From Aralia elata (Eukaryota > Streptophyta > Magnoliopsida > Apiales > Araliaceae), in the NCBI GenBank assembly GCA_034770075.1, contig JAVJAP010000126.1, positions 186,001 through 250,000 of the forward strand: 64,000 nt of DNA. The letters are read 5' to 3'. Under the pieces are notes generated by a model. That model ran no database searches, was not told the origin of the DNA, and saw only the letters and a program-made list of their open reading frames with translations. Shown here one piece after another: positions 46,001-56,272 of the stretch. A program made the translations under genes and the position numbers. Each line of letters begins with the position of its first letter. Position 1 is the first letter of the stretch.

Positions 46001-49000
46001 TTAGGAAAACAAGCGGATAACTCGGCCACCGCAACGTGTTCAAAATATCCAAGATGTGTTTCGCCTATGGTTTCATGTTGTTTCGATGCCCGAGGCCCGT
46101 TTTGGTCTACTTTTTCAAAATTTTTCTAAGTGTTCTTTATATATTGTAGGCAAATGAGCGTATAACTCGCCACTAGAATTCTGAATCGAGTCTCATAAGT
46201 TATATCATGTTCAAAACATCTAAGAGGTGCTTTGCCTATACTTTTCATATCGTTTCGACGCCCGGGTCCCATTTTGGTCTACTTTTCTTAAATTTTTCTT
46301 AGTGTTCTTTATACAAATTAGGCAAACGAGCAAATAACTCGGCCACTGAAACTCCGAATCGAGTCCCATAAGTTGTAACGTGTTCAAAATATCTAAGAGG
46401 TGTTTTGCCTGCGGTTTCGCATCGTTTCGACTCTCGGGGCCAGTTTTGGTCTACTTTTCCCAAATTTTTTTAATTATTCTTTATACAAATTAGAATAACA
46501 AGCGGATTACTTGGCCATCAGAACTCTGAATCGAGTCCCGTAACTAATAACGTGTTCAAAATATCTAAGAGGTGATTCGCTTCTGGTTTCGCGTCGTTTC
46601 GACGCCCGGAGCCCATCTTGGTCTGCTTTTCCTAAATTTTTCATAGTGTTGTTTATATAAGTTAGGAAAAAAAGTGGATAACTCGGCCAGCGCAATGTGT
46701 TCAAAATATCTAAGAGGTGTTTCGCCTATGGTTTCATATCGTTTCGATGCCCGAGTCCCGTTTTGGTCTACTTTTTCTAAATTTTTCTAACTATTCTTTA
46801 TACAAATTAGGCAACTGAGCGTATAACTCGGCCACCAGAAGAGTCCCATAAGTTATAACATGTTCAAAATATCTAAGAGGTGCTTTGCCTACAGTTTCAT
46901 ATTGTTTCAGTGCCCGGGACCCATTTTGGTCTAATTGTCATAAATTTTTCTAAGTGTTCTTTATACAAATTAGGCAAACGAGCAGATAACTCAGCCACCG
47001 GAACTCCGAATCGAGTCCCATAAGTTATAACGTGTTCAAAATATCTAAGAGGTGTTTTGCCTGAGTTTTCGCATCGTTTCGACACCCGGGGCCAGTTTTG
47101 GTCTACTTTTCCCAATTTTATTTAATTATTCTTTATATAAATTAGAATAACAAGCAGATACCTCGTCCATCGGAACTCTGAATCGAGTCCCGTAACTAAA
47201 AACGTGTTCAAAATATATTAGAGGTGATTCGCCTGTGGTTTCGCGTCGTTTCGACGCCCGTATCCCATTTTGGTCTACTTTTCCTAAATTTTTCATAGTA
47301 TTCTTTATACAAGTTAGGCAAATGAGCGGATAAGTCGGCCACCGCAACTCCGAATCAAGTCCCATAACTTGTAACGTGTTCAAAAAATCTAAGAGGTGAT
47401 GCGCCTATGGTATCATGTCGTTTCGACACCCGAGGCCCGTTTTTGTCTATTTCTCCTAAATTTTTCTAAGTGTTCTTCATACAAATTAGGCAAACGAGCG
47501 AAGAACTCGACCACCGCAACTCCCAATCAAGTTCCATAAGTTGTAACATGTTCAAAATCTCTAAGAGGTGTTGCGCCTATGGTATCATGTCGTTTCTAAG
47601 TGTTCTTTATACAAATTAGGCAAACAAGTGCATAACTCAGCCACTAGAACTTCGAATCGAGTCCCGTAAGTTATAGCGTGTTCAAAATATCTAAGAGGTG
47701 GTTTGCCTATGGTTTCATATTGTTTCGACGCCCAGAGCCCATTTTGGTCTACTTTTCCTAAATTTTTTATAATATTCTTCATACAAGTTAGGAAAACGCG
47801 CGGATAACTCAGCCATCGCAGCTCTGAATCAAGTCCTAAAAGTTGTAACGTGTTCAAAATATCTAAAATGTGCTTTGCCTGTGGTTTCATGTCGTTTCGA
47901 TGCCCTGGGCTCGTTTTGGCCTACTTCTCGTAAATTTTTCTAAGTGTTCTTTATACAAATTAGGCAAATGAACGAATAACTTGGCCTCCAGAACTCCAAA
48001 TCGAGTCCCATAAGTTGTAACGTGTTCATAAAATCTAAAAGGTGCTTTGCCAGTGGTTTCAGGTCGTTTCGACGCCCGGGGCCCGTTTTAGTCTACTTCT
48101 CCTAAATGTTTTTAAGTGTTCTTCATACAAATTAGGAAAACGAGTGGATAACTCAGCCATCGGAACTTCGAATTGAGTCTCATTAGTTGTAATGTGTGCA
48201 AAATATCTAAAAGGAGCTTCGCATAGGGTTTCGCATCGTTTCGATGCCCAGGGCCCGTTTTGGTTTTCTTTTCCTATATTTTTCATAATATTCTTTATAC
48301 AAGTTAGGCAAGCGAGTGGATAATTTGGCCACCCTAACTCCGAATCAAGTCCCGTAAGTTGTAAAGTGTTCATAATATCTAAGAGGTGATTTGCCTAAGG
48401 TTTCATGTCGTTTCGACGCTCAGGACTCGTTTTGGTCTACTTTTCCTAAATTTTTATAAGTGTTCTTTATACAAATTAGGCAAACAAGCAGATAACTCAG
48501 CCACCAGAATTTTGAATCGAGTCCCATAAGTTATAACTTATTCAAAATATCTAAGAGGTACTTCACCTATGGTTTCATGTCGTTTCAACGCCCGGGGCCC
48601 GTTTTGGTCTACTTCTCATAAATTTTTCTAAGTCCTCTTTATACAAATGAGCGCATAAATCAGCCACCAAAACTCCGAATCGAGTCCCATAAGTTGTATA
48701 ACGTGCTCAACATTTTCTGAAAGGTGCTTTGCCTAAGGTTTAATGTCGTTTCGACGCCTGGGAACCGTTTTGGTCTACTTCTCTTAAAATTTTCCAAGTG
48801 TTCTTTTTACAAATTAGGCAAATGAGCGGATAACTCCGCCACCGAAACTCCGAATCGGGTCCCATAAGTTGTAACGTATTCAAAATATCTAAGACACCGA
48901 GGGTTTCATGTCGTTTCGACCCCCGGGGCCTGTTTTGGTCTAGTTTTCCCAAATTTTCTAATTGTTCTTTATACAAATTAGGTAAACGAGCAGATAACTA

Positions 49001-49920
49001 GGCCACCGGAACTCCAAATCGAGTTCCATTAGTTGTAACATGTTCAAAATATCTAAGAGGTGATTTGCCTATGGTTTTATTTCGTTTCGATGCCCGGGGC
49101 CCGTTTTGACCTACTTCTATTAAAATTTTCAAAGTGTTCTTTAAACAAATTAGGCAAACGAGCGGATAACTCAACCACCGAAACTCCGAATCGAGTCCCA
49201 TAAGTTGTAACAAGTTTAAAATATCTAAGAGGTGTTTCGCCTGTAGTTTCGCATCGTTTAGACGCCCGGGACCCGTTTTGGTCTACTTTTCCTAAATTTT
49301 TCTAAGTGTTCTTTATTCAAGTTACGTAAACGAGAGGTTAACTCGGCCACCGGAAATCTGAATTGAGTCTCGTAAGTTGTAAGGTGTTTAGAATATCTAA
49401 CAGGTGTTTTGCCTATGGTTTCGCATCGTTTTGACGCCCGGAGCCCATTTTGGTCTACTTTTCCTAAATTTTTCATATTATTCTTTATACAAGTTTGGCA
49501 AATGAGCGGATAACTCGGCCATCGCAACTTCGAATAAAGTCACGTAAGTTGTAACGTGTTTAAAATATCTAAGAGGTGTTTTTCTATGGTTTCATGTCGT
49601 TTCGGGGCCCATTTTGGTCTTCCTCTTTAAAAAATTTCTAAGTGCTCTTTATACAAATTAGGCATACGAGCAGACAACTCGGCACTGGAACTCTGAATTG
49701 AGTCCCAAAAGTTATAACATGTTCAAAATATCTAAGAGGTGCTTTGCCTATGGTTTCGCATCGTTTCGACGCCCGGGGGGGCCAATTTTGGTCTACTTTT
49801 CCGAAATTTTTCATAGTACTCTTTATACAAATTAGGAAAAAAACAGCGGATAAACTCAACCACCGCAGCTCCAAATTCGAGTTCTGAAAGTTGTAACATG
49901 TTCAAAATATCTAAGAGGTG

Positions 49921-49925
49921 CGTTG
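49921..49925. repeat. target-site duplication of element 3, left copy
   Basis: CGTTG, matched at 56268-56272. Joining the flanks gives CTAAGAGGTGCGTTGCCT, a normal monomer reading (consensus CTAAGAGGTGCTTTGCCT). Confidence 0.92.
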
Positions 49926-50185
49926 TGTTGGTCGATTTTGCAACCAAAAAATACGCGCAAGTATACGCGGTCAACAAGTAATAAAGAGTAAGTAAAGTAT
50001 CAATCCCATGAGGAATTGTTTCTAATGTTTACCAAGTATTAACCTTTTATCATTTCAATCTTATTTAAATAAATGACAATTGTTTTTGTTGTTTTGCATT
50101 AATAACGATAACAAATAATCTAAGAACTATAGAAAGCTTTCAGCATAAATCATGCTAGACATTCAATTCGCAATTTATTACGTTA

Positions 50186-50399
50186 GAATGTTGGTCGAGA
50201 ACACGAATGTAAAATATGGCCACCTCTCGATGCACCATATTCGTATCACGCTAAATAAACAATTGATAGAATGAATGCGAGCACCTTAGATGATTAACGC
50301 ACTATATCTCTATGTGAATTATTATTAAAAGGGTTGAAGCATAAGTTCTCAATTGGCCACATATGGTGCTTTGGTATATCTCTATCCTAGGCACGAAAC
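50186..50399 (-). other. conserved 214-bp LTR block, element 3 left copy
   Basis: Same length and no gaps relative to 17077-17290 and 27180-27393. It lies 500-750 bp downstream of the TATA box on the minus strand, so inside the transcribed leader when in the 5' LTR. Confidence 0.8.
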
Positions 50400-50938
50400 T
50401 TTAATTCCATCACATGCAGAATTCATGAACACATGCTAGCATAATCAGATCTCAATATATATTTCCTTTCTTAATTCCATGTAGATTATCACATTAATTG
50501 ATGATCAAGGTAATTAATACATGAAGCGCAAATTATGATATCCAATTCTAAAATGATAACTAACATCAAAGAGAGATAATTCAATTCAAACTAGGTGTTG
50601 GGTTCCATTCAAATCTTAGAATAAAAATCTAGTTCATGGTAGCTACAAATAACATCATATTCAATTTATACATCATGTTGGATTACAAATTATAAGGGAA
50701 ATTAGAGATAAAACCAATTTTTGATGGATATTCAGATGTTGCTTGTTGGGTTGATGATGATCTCTAGCTTTTCCTCCTTGATTTTGCAATCCTTGATGCT
50801 TTAGCTCCTTGACCTTTGCTTGATATAGCTTGATTTGTAGCACTTTGGCCCTCCTTGGTGATGAATTTGGTAGCTCCCCCCCTCTCTTGAATCTGATTTT
50901 TGGGGTCTAGATCTCCTAAAAATGGAGGCTACATATTG

Positions 50939-50946
50939 TATTTATA
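50939..50946 (-). promoter_or_regulatory. TATA box, element 3 left LTR
   Basis: The minus strand reads CTATAAATAC. It is conserved in the right LTR at 55421-55428 and lies about 80-250 bp downstream of the GC palindromes. Confidence 0.65.
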
Positions 50947-51023
50947 GTTCCTTAAGCAAAAACCTAGCTTAGCCCACGAATTTAGACCAAAAATTAGCTG
51001 AAATCGCAAAATCTGGCGAATCG

Positions 51024-51192
51024 GGCGCAGCTGCGCGCAAGGATGCGCTGAATAGTGAACTCCCTGGATGCCGGGCACAGCTGCACTGACTTTGGCCTGC
51101 GTCCGGGCACATCTGCACTGCCCAAATATGCTGATTCTGCAGATTGGGCGCAGCTGCGGCGAAATTGTACTAGGAATGGGCGCAGCTGCGCC
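51024..51192. repeat. GC palindrome cluster, element 3 left LTR
   Basis: Five copies: 51024-51037, 51074-51087, 51106-51119, 51147-51160 and 51179-51192. Only the last is a perfect GGCGCAGCTGCGCC. Others read GGCACAGCTGCACT and the like, mostly C-to-T or G-to-A changes at CG and CHG sites. Confidence 0.9.
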
Positions 51193-51785
51193 GGGCAGTA
51201 CTTCTACTGCATTTTCCAACTTTGACGTCTGTTGGGAAAATGGCCATAACGTCTTCATCCGAACTCAGATTAAGGCGATTAAGGAGGCTATGGAAATATA
51301 AGAAGTAGCTCTACAACTTCTATAACTAGAGTTTGACGAGATACAGGCCGGAGCAAGGCTCAAATTGAGCCCAAAGCAACTGCTGCGTAAAATGCATGCA
51401 AAATCAGACGGTAAAATGACCATAACTCTCTCATATAAACTTCAAATTGGATGATTCCAGATGTTCCGGAAAGGTAAGATCAAAATCTACAACTTTTGTT
51501 CTTTGAGTTTTTAGAGATTCAGAATAGAACATGGGTAAAATTGAGAAACAAGCAGCTGAAATGCCAAATTCACGCCTAAAACGCATTGATCCCAAGGGCT
51601 TTTATTTCAATACCTACAAAACAACGTAAAAACACATAAAAGCACACAAATACATATAAAAGTAATACAAAACTACATTACACAACAATAAGATGAAAAC
51701 ACATAAAACCAAACGAAATAGCTAAAGACTTACAAATTATTAAAGCTAAAAGTACCCAATTTGTGTATATAAAATACACTCATCA

Positions 51786-51802
51786 AATACCCCCAAACTT
51801 AA
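51786..51802 (-). other. 3' polypurine tract of element 3
   Basis: On the minus strand, AAGTTTGGGGGTATT precedes the LTR. It is the same tract as in element 2 at 18345-18361. Extra copies occur at 52792-52807 and, inside the second reading frame, at about 53155-53170. Confidence 0.8.
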
Positions 51803-52178
51803 ATCTTTGCTTGTCCTCAAGCAAAACACACAAACTATAAAAATTAAACATTTCTAAATAAAAACTATCTTGAGCAATGAGTTAATAAGCTAACCAATGG
51901 CCCCAAAGCATAAACACATGAAAACTCAAGGAAACTTTCAAAACGTTGCAAGTCTAGATTTACAATTAGCTAGTCATAGCTTGCTTTAGGTCCCTTTCGT
52001 GTGTGTGTGAGTACCCAATGACACTAAACCAATCAAGCTCGGATGAAGCTATGCAACCACATTACCTTATGAAATAATCAAAATAAACCACAAAAACTAC
52101 ATGTTTAACACATCACTCACTACAAAGGTATACAAATCACAATTTTCAAAAAAATGAAATCAAAGGACTCAAGGTAAG

Positions 52179-52370
52179 TGCATTTTATGCTCCATCTTAT
52201 CCTAAGTCCACTCTTGTGGGTGAGTGCATTTTACGCTTCATCTCAACCCAACACAAGATTTGATAAACATAAATGTCCTACTTTTATCAAAATTATAAGA
52301 GAGTGCGTTTTACGCTCTATCTTCTCCTACGCATCGTGTCCATGGTGAGTGCGTTTTTACGCTCCATCTC
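52179..52370. repeat. four copies of a GCGT-TTT-ACGC inverted-repeat motif
   Basis: GTGCGTTTTACGCTCCATCTC or close variants at 52179-52198, 52224-52244, 52303-52323 and 52349-52370, in the 3' non-coding region of element 3 (51803-53069, otherwise featureless and AT-rich). One copy exists in element 2 at 18954-18974. Confidence 0.85.
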
Positions 52371-53007
52371 AACTCACCACATGACCAACAATTCAAACAC
52401 AACAAATTTGGACACCTTGCTTCGAGTGATGTTTAAACGAGTTCTAGAGTTTATAGATATTTCCCACAAGCATTCGGTTATAAAAGCCTTCTCTAAGCAT
52501 ACAACTAGCTCAATACTCATGGGTAGGTGCAAAAAGAGTGAAAGGACGCATATAAGCAAAACAATAACCAACAATAACGATTAAGCACAAAGACTAAGTA
52601 ACATTTATCCATTTTCCATTAGTTAGAATCAATTCAAACAAGCCATTATCATAGACCATGGATTATGGTTCAAATCAAATTAAAACAATGCTCAAGGGAC
52701 ATATCCTAAAAATAAATGAATTTTTTTTGAATAAAAATACATAACTTAAATTACATAAAAACTAAATTAAAAACACACAAATACAAAGTACTACCCCCAA
52801 ACTTAAACTTGACATTGTCCTCAATGTCTGATATAGAAAAAATTAAAATAGAAGACTTCCCTGAAGCTGTGTCAAGCGCCATTGATATCATCTTTCAATA
52901 CCCCTAAGATGGGAGCGTACCTGAAAGCAAATGACTAAAGAAATTAAAATGCAATTAAACCACTAAAATGCAATCAAACAAAAAAAAATTAAAAACAAAA
53001 TAGTAAA

Positions 53008-53025
53008 CTTAGGTTGCCTCCCAAG
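53008..53025. other. conserved hairpin downstream of coding region (element 3)
   Basis: CTTAGG, loop TTGCCT, CCCAAG. The loop and the following AAGCGC match element 2 at 21266-21290. The stem has one A:C mispair and one pair changed on both sides relative to element 2. Confidence 0.65.
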
Positions 53026-53069
53026 AAGCGCTAGGTTTAAAGTCGTTAGCCCGACTCCTCCATTTCATT

Positions 53070-53780
53070 TCAATCCGGCTCAATCGCAAAATTGACCATT
53101 GCATGCCGCCTCGCTGTTCTTTCTTTGATTTGCACGGCATGCATGCCTAGTTGGTGACCCCCAAACTTAATTTCAATTAATGGCACAAAGAAGCTTTCCC
53201 CGCCCGCTTCATCCATTGGTAGTGATGTAACATTAGAGGGTTTCACTTTAGTAGGAGTCATTGTATCAAAATCACCTAGTTTGATCTTTTTAGATAAGTG
53301 CCCAATTGCGAACGTTGACAAACTAGGTGCTTCTTCTTCCGTTGTGTCTATGATAAGATTGGGGCATTGGGGCTTGACAAGCACAACGGGCTCTTCTTCT
53401 TTCTTCTTTTCCCTGGCCCACCATTGTTCCAAGTTTATGTTAGCTCTCATGTCAAAAGGAGCTTTATCGACGACATGACTACCAATTGGGCATGGTTTTG
53501 CAAAACTGACTGGATTCTTGAATTCTGCTGATGAAGGCACTTGGGGCACTAATACAATCGACTCATCTTCGTTAGCACTTACAGATAGATCCTCGGTGGC
53601 CTCATTTTCCATAGCCCCACTTATCTCCGCTTTGTCGACATCTTGTGGCGCATCCAGTTGTATATTTGGATCGGGCTCACCATCAGTCTCAAAATCCATG
53701 TATTGCGGACTATTGGATGAGGTATTGATGATTAGTTCCATCAGATTTTTAATTTTTTTGGATAATGCTTCCTTCCTCAT
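53070..53780 (-). CDS. element 3 ORF2: acidic protein with dead protease relic
   Basis: 236 residues from ATG 53780, whose ATG overlaps the TGA of ORF1 as ATGA. The first third is acidic (a DETDGEPDPN-like run of Asp/Glu). In the middle, NPVSFAKPCPIGSH followed by FDMRANINLEQWW lines up with the protease of element 2 (DPGSFTIPCTIGD and CDLGASINLM). The catalytic D-x-G is lost (DLGAS reads DMRAN), so it cannot be a protease. The rest resembles nothing I know. The frame is open for its full length, while element 2's larger frames are broken. The original reading could be one Gag-protease frame split by a frameshift. Confidence 0.6.
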   Translation of the reverse strand: MRKEALSKKIKNLMELIINTSSNSPQYMDFETDGEPDPNIQLDAPQDVDKAEISGAMENEATEDLSVSANEDESIVLVPQVPSSAEFKNPVSFAKPCPIGSHVVDKAPFDMRANINLEQWWAREKKKEEEPVVLVKPQCPNLIIDTTEEEAPSLSTFAIGHLSKKIKLGDFDTMTPTKVKPSNVTSLPMDEAGGESFFVPLIEIKFGGHQLGMHAVQIKERTARRHAMVNFAIEPD

Positions 53781-54238
53781 ATTAAAATCTTCGTGGAGTT
53801 CAAAACCTTATCCATGCCAATATCCAACCTCCTCGAAAGTGTCTCAATTTGTGCTGACATAGCAGGTGGGCATGAGAATTCCGGTGTGTACGTTGGATTT
53901 GGAGCATAGTATTGATCTTCATTGTTATAGCTCCATGAAAAATTCGGGTGATACCCCCAAGCTTGGTGATAATCGGTATAAGCATAGTTGTTGGGGAAAT
54001 CACCACCGTAATGTACCGGTTCAAAATTGATAGTGCATTGATGACTCGGATGATTGTCAGCACAATAACTATAAGTAATTAATCTACTTTGAGTGCTTTT
54101 TGCTTCAAAAGCATCCATCTTCCTTTCAAGTATCTTAATTTGTGCTGAAATTGAAGAAAATACATTGAGTCCATCAATTCCCGTCTCCTTTGGTTGAGTC
54201 ATATTTGTGTACGACCATTGATCATTATAGCCAACCAT
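53777..54238 (-). CDS. element 3 ORF1: Gag C-terminal relic
   Basis: 153 residues from ATG 54238, 133 bp after the primer site, so in the gag position. It lacks the capsid-like core. It keeps the zinc-knuckle neighbourhood: YSYCADNHPSHQC aligns with CELCAGSHASDQC of element 2, with the first Cys replaced by Tyr. It also keeps the following Asn/Tyr-rich segment ending HPNFSWSYN (element 2: HPNFSWSNR). It ends at a TGA overlapping the ORF2 start. It is probably an internally deleted Gag. Confidence 0.65.
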   Translation of the reverse strand: MVGYNDQWSYTNMTQPKETGIDGLNVFSSISAQIKILERKMDAFEAKSTQSRLITYSYCADNHPSHQCTINFEPVHYGGDFPNNYAYTDYHQAWGYHPNFSWSYNNEDQYYAPNPTYTPEFSCPPAMSAQIETLSRRLDIGMDKVLNSTKILI

Positions 54239-54370
54239 GGTGTGCCTCGCAAAGAAGAAAGCATAAAAACAGAAAAATGTTAAACTAAAGCAAAAACAAA
54301 TTTATATACAAGTTTAAATTAAGACCAATTTGATTATAATTAATATCGAAAAAAAAACTAAAAAAACAAT

Positions 54371-54388
54371 TCCCCGGCAACGGCGCTA
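54371..54388 (-). other. primer-binding site, tRNA-Asp type (element 3)
   Basis: TCCCCGGCAACGGCGCTA: 17 of 18 bases match the tRNA-Asp end. The mismatch at 54387 (T for C) looks like a C-to-T change. Confidence 0.92.
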
Positions 54389-54654
54389 AAAACTTATTGG
54401 TCGATTTCGCAACCGAAAAATACGCGCAAGTATACGCGGTCAACCAGTAATAAAGAGTAAGTAAAGTATCGATCCCACGAGGAATTGTTTCTAATGTTTA
54501 CCAAGTATTAACCTTTTATCATTTCAATCTTATTTAAACAAATGACAATTATTTTTGTTGTTTTGCATTAATAACGATAACAAATAATCTAAGAACTATA
54601 GAAAGCTTTCAGCATAAATTATGCTAGACATTCAATTCGCAATTTATTACGTTA

Positions 54655-54868
54655 GAATGTTGGTCGAGAACACGAATGTAAAATATGGCCACCTCTCGAT
54701 GCACCATATTCGTATCACACTAAATCCACAATTGATAGAATGAATGCGAACACCCTAGATGACTAACGGACTATATCTCTATGTGAATTACAATCAAAAG
54801 GGTTGAAGCATAAGTTCTCAATTGGCCACATATGGTGCTTCGGTATATCTCTATCCTAGGCACGAAAC
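54655..54868 (-). other. conserved 214-bp LTR block, element 3 right copy
   Basis: Fourth copy of the gap-free 214-bp block, from GAATGTTGGTCGAGAACACG to GGCACGAAAC. Confidence 0.8.
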
Positions 54869-55420
54869 TTAAATTCCATCACATGCAGAATTCATGAACC
54901 ACATGCTAGCATAATCAGATCTCAATCTATATTTCCTTTCTCAATTCCATATAGATTATCCACATTAATTGATGATCAAGGTAATTAATACATGAAGCGC
55001 AAAATTTATGATATCCCAATTCTAAAATGATAACTAACATCAAAAGAGAGATAATTCAATTCAAACTAGGTGTTGGGTTCCATTCAAATCTTAGAATAAA
55101 AATCTAGTTCATGGTAGCTACAAATAACATCATATTCAATTTATACATCATGTTGGATTACAAATTATATAGGGAAATTATTAGAGATTAAAACCAATTT
55201 TTGATGGATATTCAGATGTTGCTTGTTGGGTTGATGATGATCTCTAGCTTTTCCTCCTTGATTTTGCAATCCTTGATGCTTTAGCCTCCCTTGGACCTTT
55301 GCTTGATATAGCTTGATTTGTAGCACTTTGGCCCTCCTTGGTGATGAATTTGGTAACTCCCCCCTCTCTTGAATCTGATTTCTGGGGTCTAGATCCCCTA
55401 AAAATGGAGGCTACATATTG

Positions 55421-55428
55421 TATTTATA
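55421..55428 (-). promoter_or_regulatory. TATA box, element 3 right LTR
   Basis: CTATAAATAC on the minus strand, 78 bp downstream of the nearest palindrome copy. As this is the 5' LTR, it is the promoter that would drive the element's RNA. Confidence 0.65.
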
Positions 55429-55505
55429 GTTCCTTAAGCAAAAATCTAGCTTAGCCCACGAATTTAGACCAAAAATTAGCTGAAATCGCGAAATCTGGCT
55501 AATCG

Positions 55506-55674
55506 GGCGAAGCTGCGCGCAAGGATGCGCTGAATAGTGAACTCCCTGGATGCCGGGTGCAGTTGCGCTGACTTTGGCTTGCGACCGGGCGTAGCTGCGC
55601 TGCCCAAATCTGCTGATTCTGCAGATTAGGCGTAGCTGCACCGAAATTGTACTAGGAATGGGCGCAGCTGCGCC
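55506..55674. repeat. GC palindrome cluster, element 3 right LTR
   Basis: Copies at 55506-55519, 55556-55569, 55588-55601, 55629-55642 and 55661-55674 (last one perfect). The decayed copies carry different changes from those at the same places in the left LTR, so they decayed after insertion. Confidence 0.9.
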
Positions 55675-56267
55675 GGGCAGTACTTCTACTGCATTTTCTA
55701 GCTTTGACGTCTGTTGGGAAAATAGTCATAATGTCTTCGTCTGAACTCGGATTAAGGCGATTAAGGAGGCTATGGAAAGCTAAGAAGTAGCTCTACAACT
55801 TCTATAACTGGCGTTTGACGAGATACAGGCCAGAGTAAGTCTCAAATTGAGCCCGAAGCAACTGCTGCGTAAAATGCATGCAAAATCCGACGGTAAAATG
55901 ACCATAACTCTCTCATACGAACTTCAAATTGGATGATTCCGGATGTTATGGAAAGCTAAGATCAAAATCTACAACTTTCGTGCTTTGCGTTTTGAGAGAT
56001 TCGGATTGGAACATGGGTGAAATTGAGAAACAAGCAGCTGAAATGCCAAATTCACGCCGAAAACGCATTGATCACAAGGGCTTTTATTTCAATACCTACA
56101 AAACAACGTAAAAACACACAAAAGCACACAAATACATATAAAAGTAATAAAAAACTACATTACACAACAATAAGATGAAAACACATAAAACTAAACGAAA
56201 TAGCTAAAGACTTGCAAATTATTAAGGCTAAAAGTATCCAATTTGTGTATATAAAACACACTCATCA

Positions 56268-56272
56268 CGTTG
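56268..56272. repeat. target-site duplication of element 3, right copy
   Basis: CGTTG, identical to 49921-49925; the satellite resumes with CCTCTGGTTTCATG. Confidence 0.92.

Larger units (their letters stand above)
28512..49925. repeat. 172-bp satellite array, block B
   Basis: About 124 head-to-tail monomers of the same family and orientation as block A, bounded by elements 2 and 3. Monomer types can be told apart. One carries TTAGAATAACAAG with GTAAGTAATAACG; another carries TTTTTCATAGTATTCTTTATA and usually follows the first. Several higher-order periods occur (about 2.75 kb, 860 bp, 661 bp). Deletion monomers fall near 39990, 46035 and 46695, and an indel-rich stretch at about 43010-44420. 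No gene is supported anywhere in this block; the 60-137 residue open frames are repeat by-products. Confidence 0.95.
49926..51785 (-). repeat. 3' LTR of element 3
   Basis: 1860 bp, starting TGTTGGTCGATTT and ending CACTCATCA. Contains the 214-bp conserved block, TATA box, and a cluster of partly decayed GC palindromes. Confidence 0.92.
49926..56267 (-). mobile_element. non-autonomous Athila-related LTR retrotransposon (element 3)
   Basis: A 6342-bp element: LTRs 49926-51785 and 54395-56267, 5-bp target duplication CGTTG, tRNA-Asp primer site (one mismatch), and a polypurine tract. The internal region is only about 2.6 kb and codes for relics of the Gag knuckle and protease. RT, RNase H and integrase are absent. 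The LTR inner ends, the 214-bp leader block, the hairpin, the GC palindromes and the polypurine tract resemble element 2, so it probably depends on element-2-like partners for enzymes. The LTR copies differ modestly (a few percent by eye). Confidence 0.92.
54395..56267 (-). repeat. 5' LTR of element 3
   Basis: 1873 bp. The inner end reads TATTGG instead of TGTTGG, a point change relative to the left LTR. The outer end CTCATCA is followed by the CGTTG duplicate. TATA box, palindromes and the 214-bp block are all present. Confidence 0.92.

Noticed and set aside
8801..49925. CENP-B-box-like sequence in each monomer (TTCG, five bases, CGGG in GTTTCGACGCCCGGGG)
   Set aside because: The known box has seven bases between TTCG and CGGG and a conserved A. 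Spacing here is wrong and CENP-B is not established in plants. Probably chance, though an alignment of all monomers would settle it.
52273..52584. 103-codon plus-strand frame in element 3
   Set aside because: Runs against the element's direction through repeated mini-hairpins; no motif, start context or counterpart in element 2.
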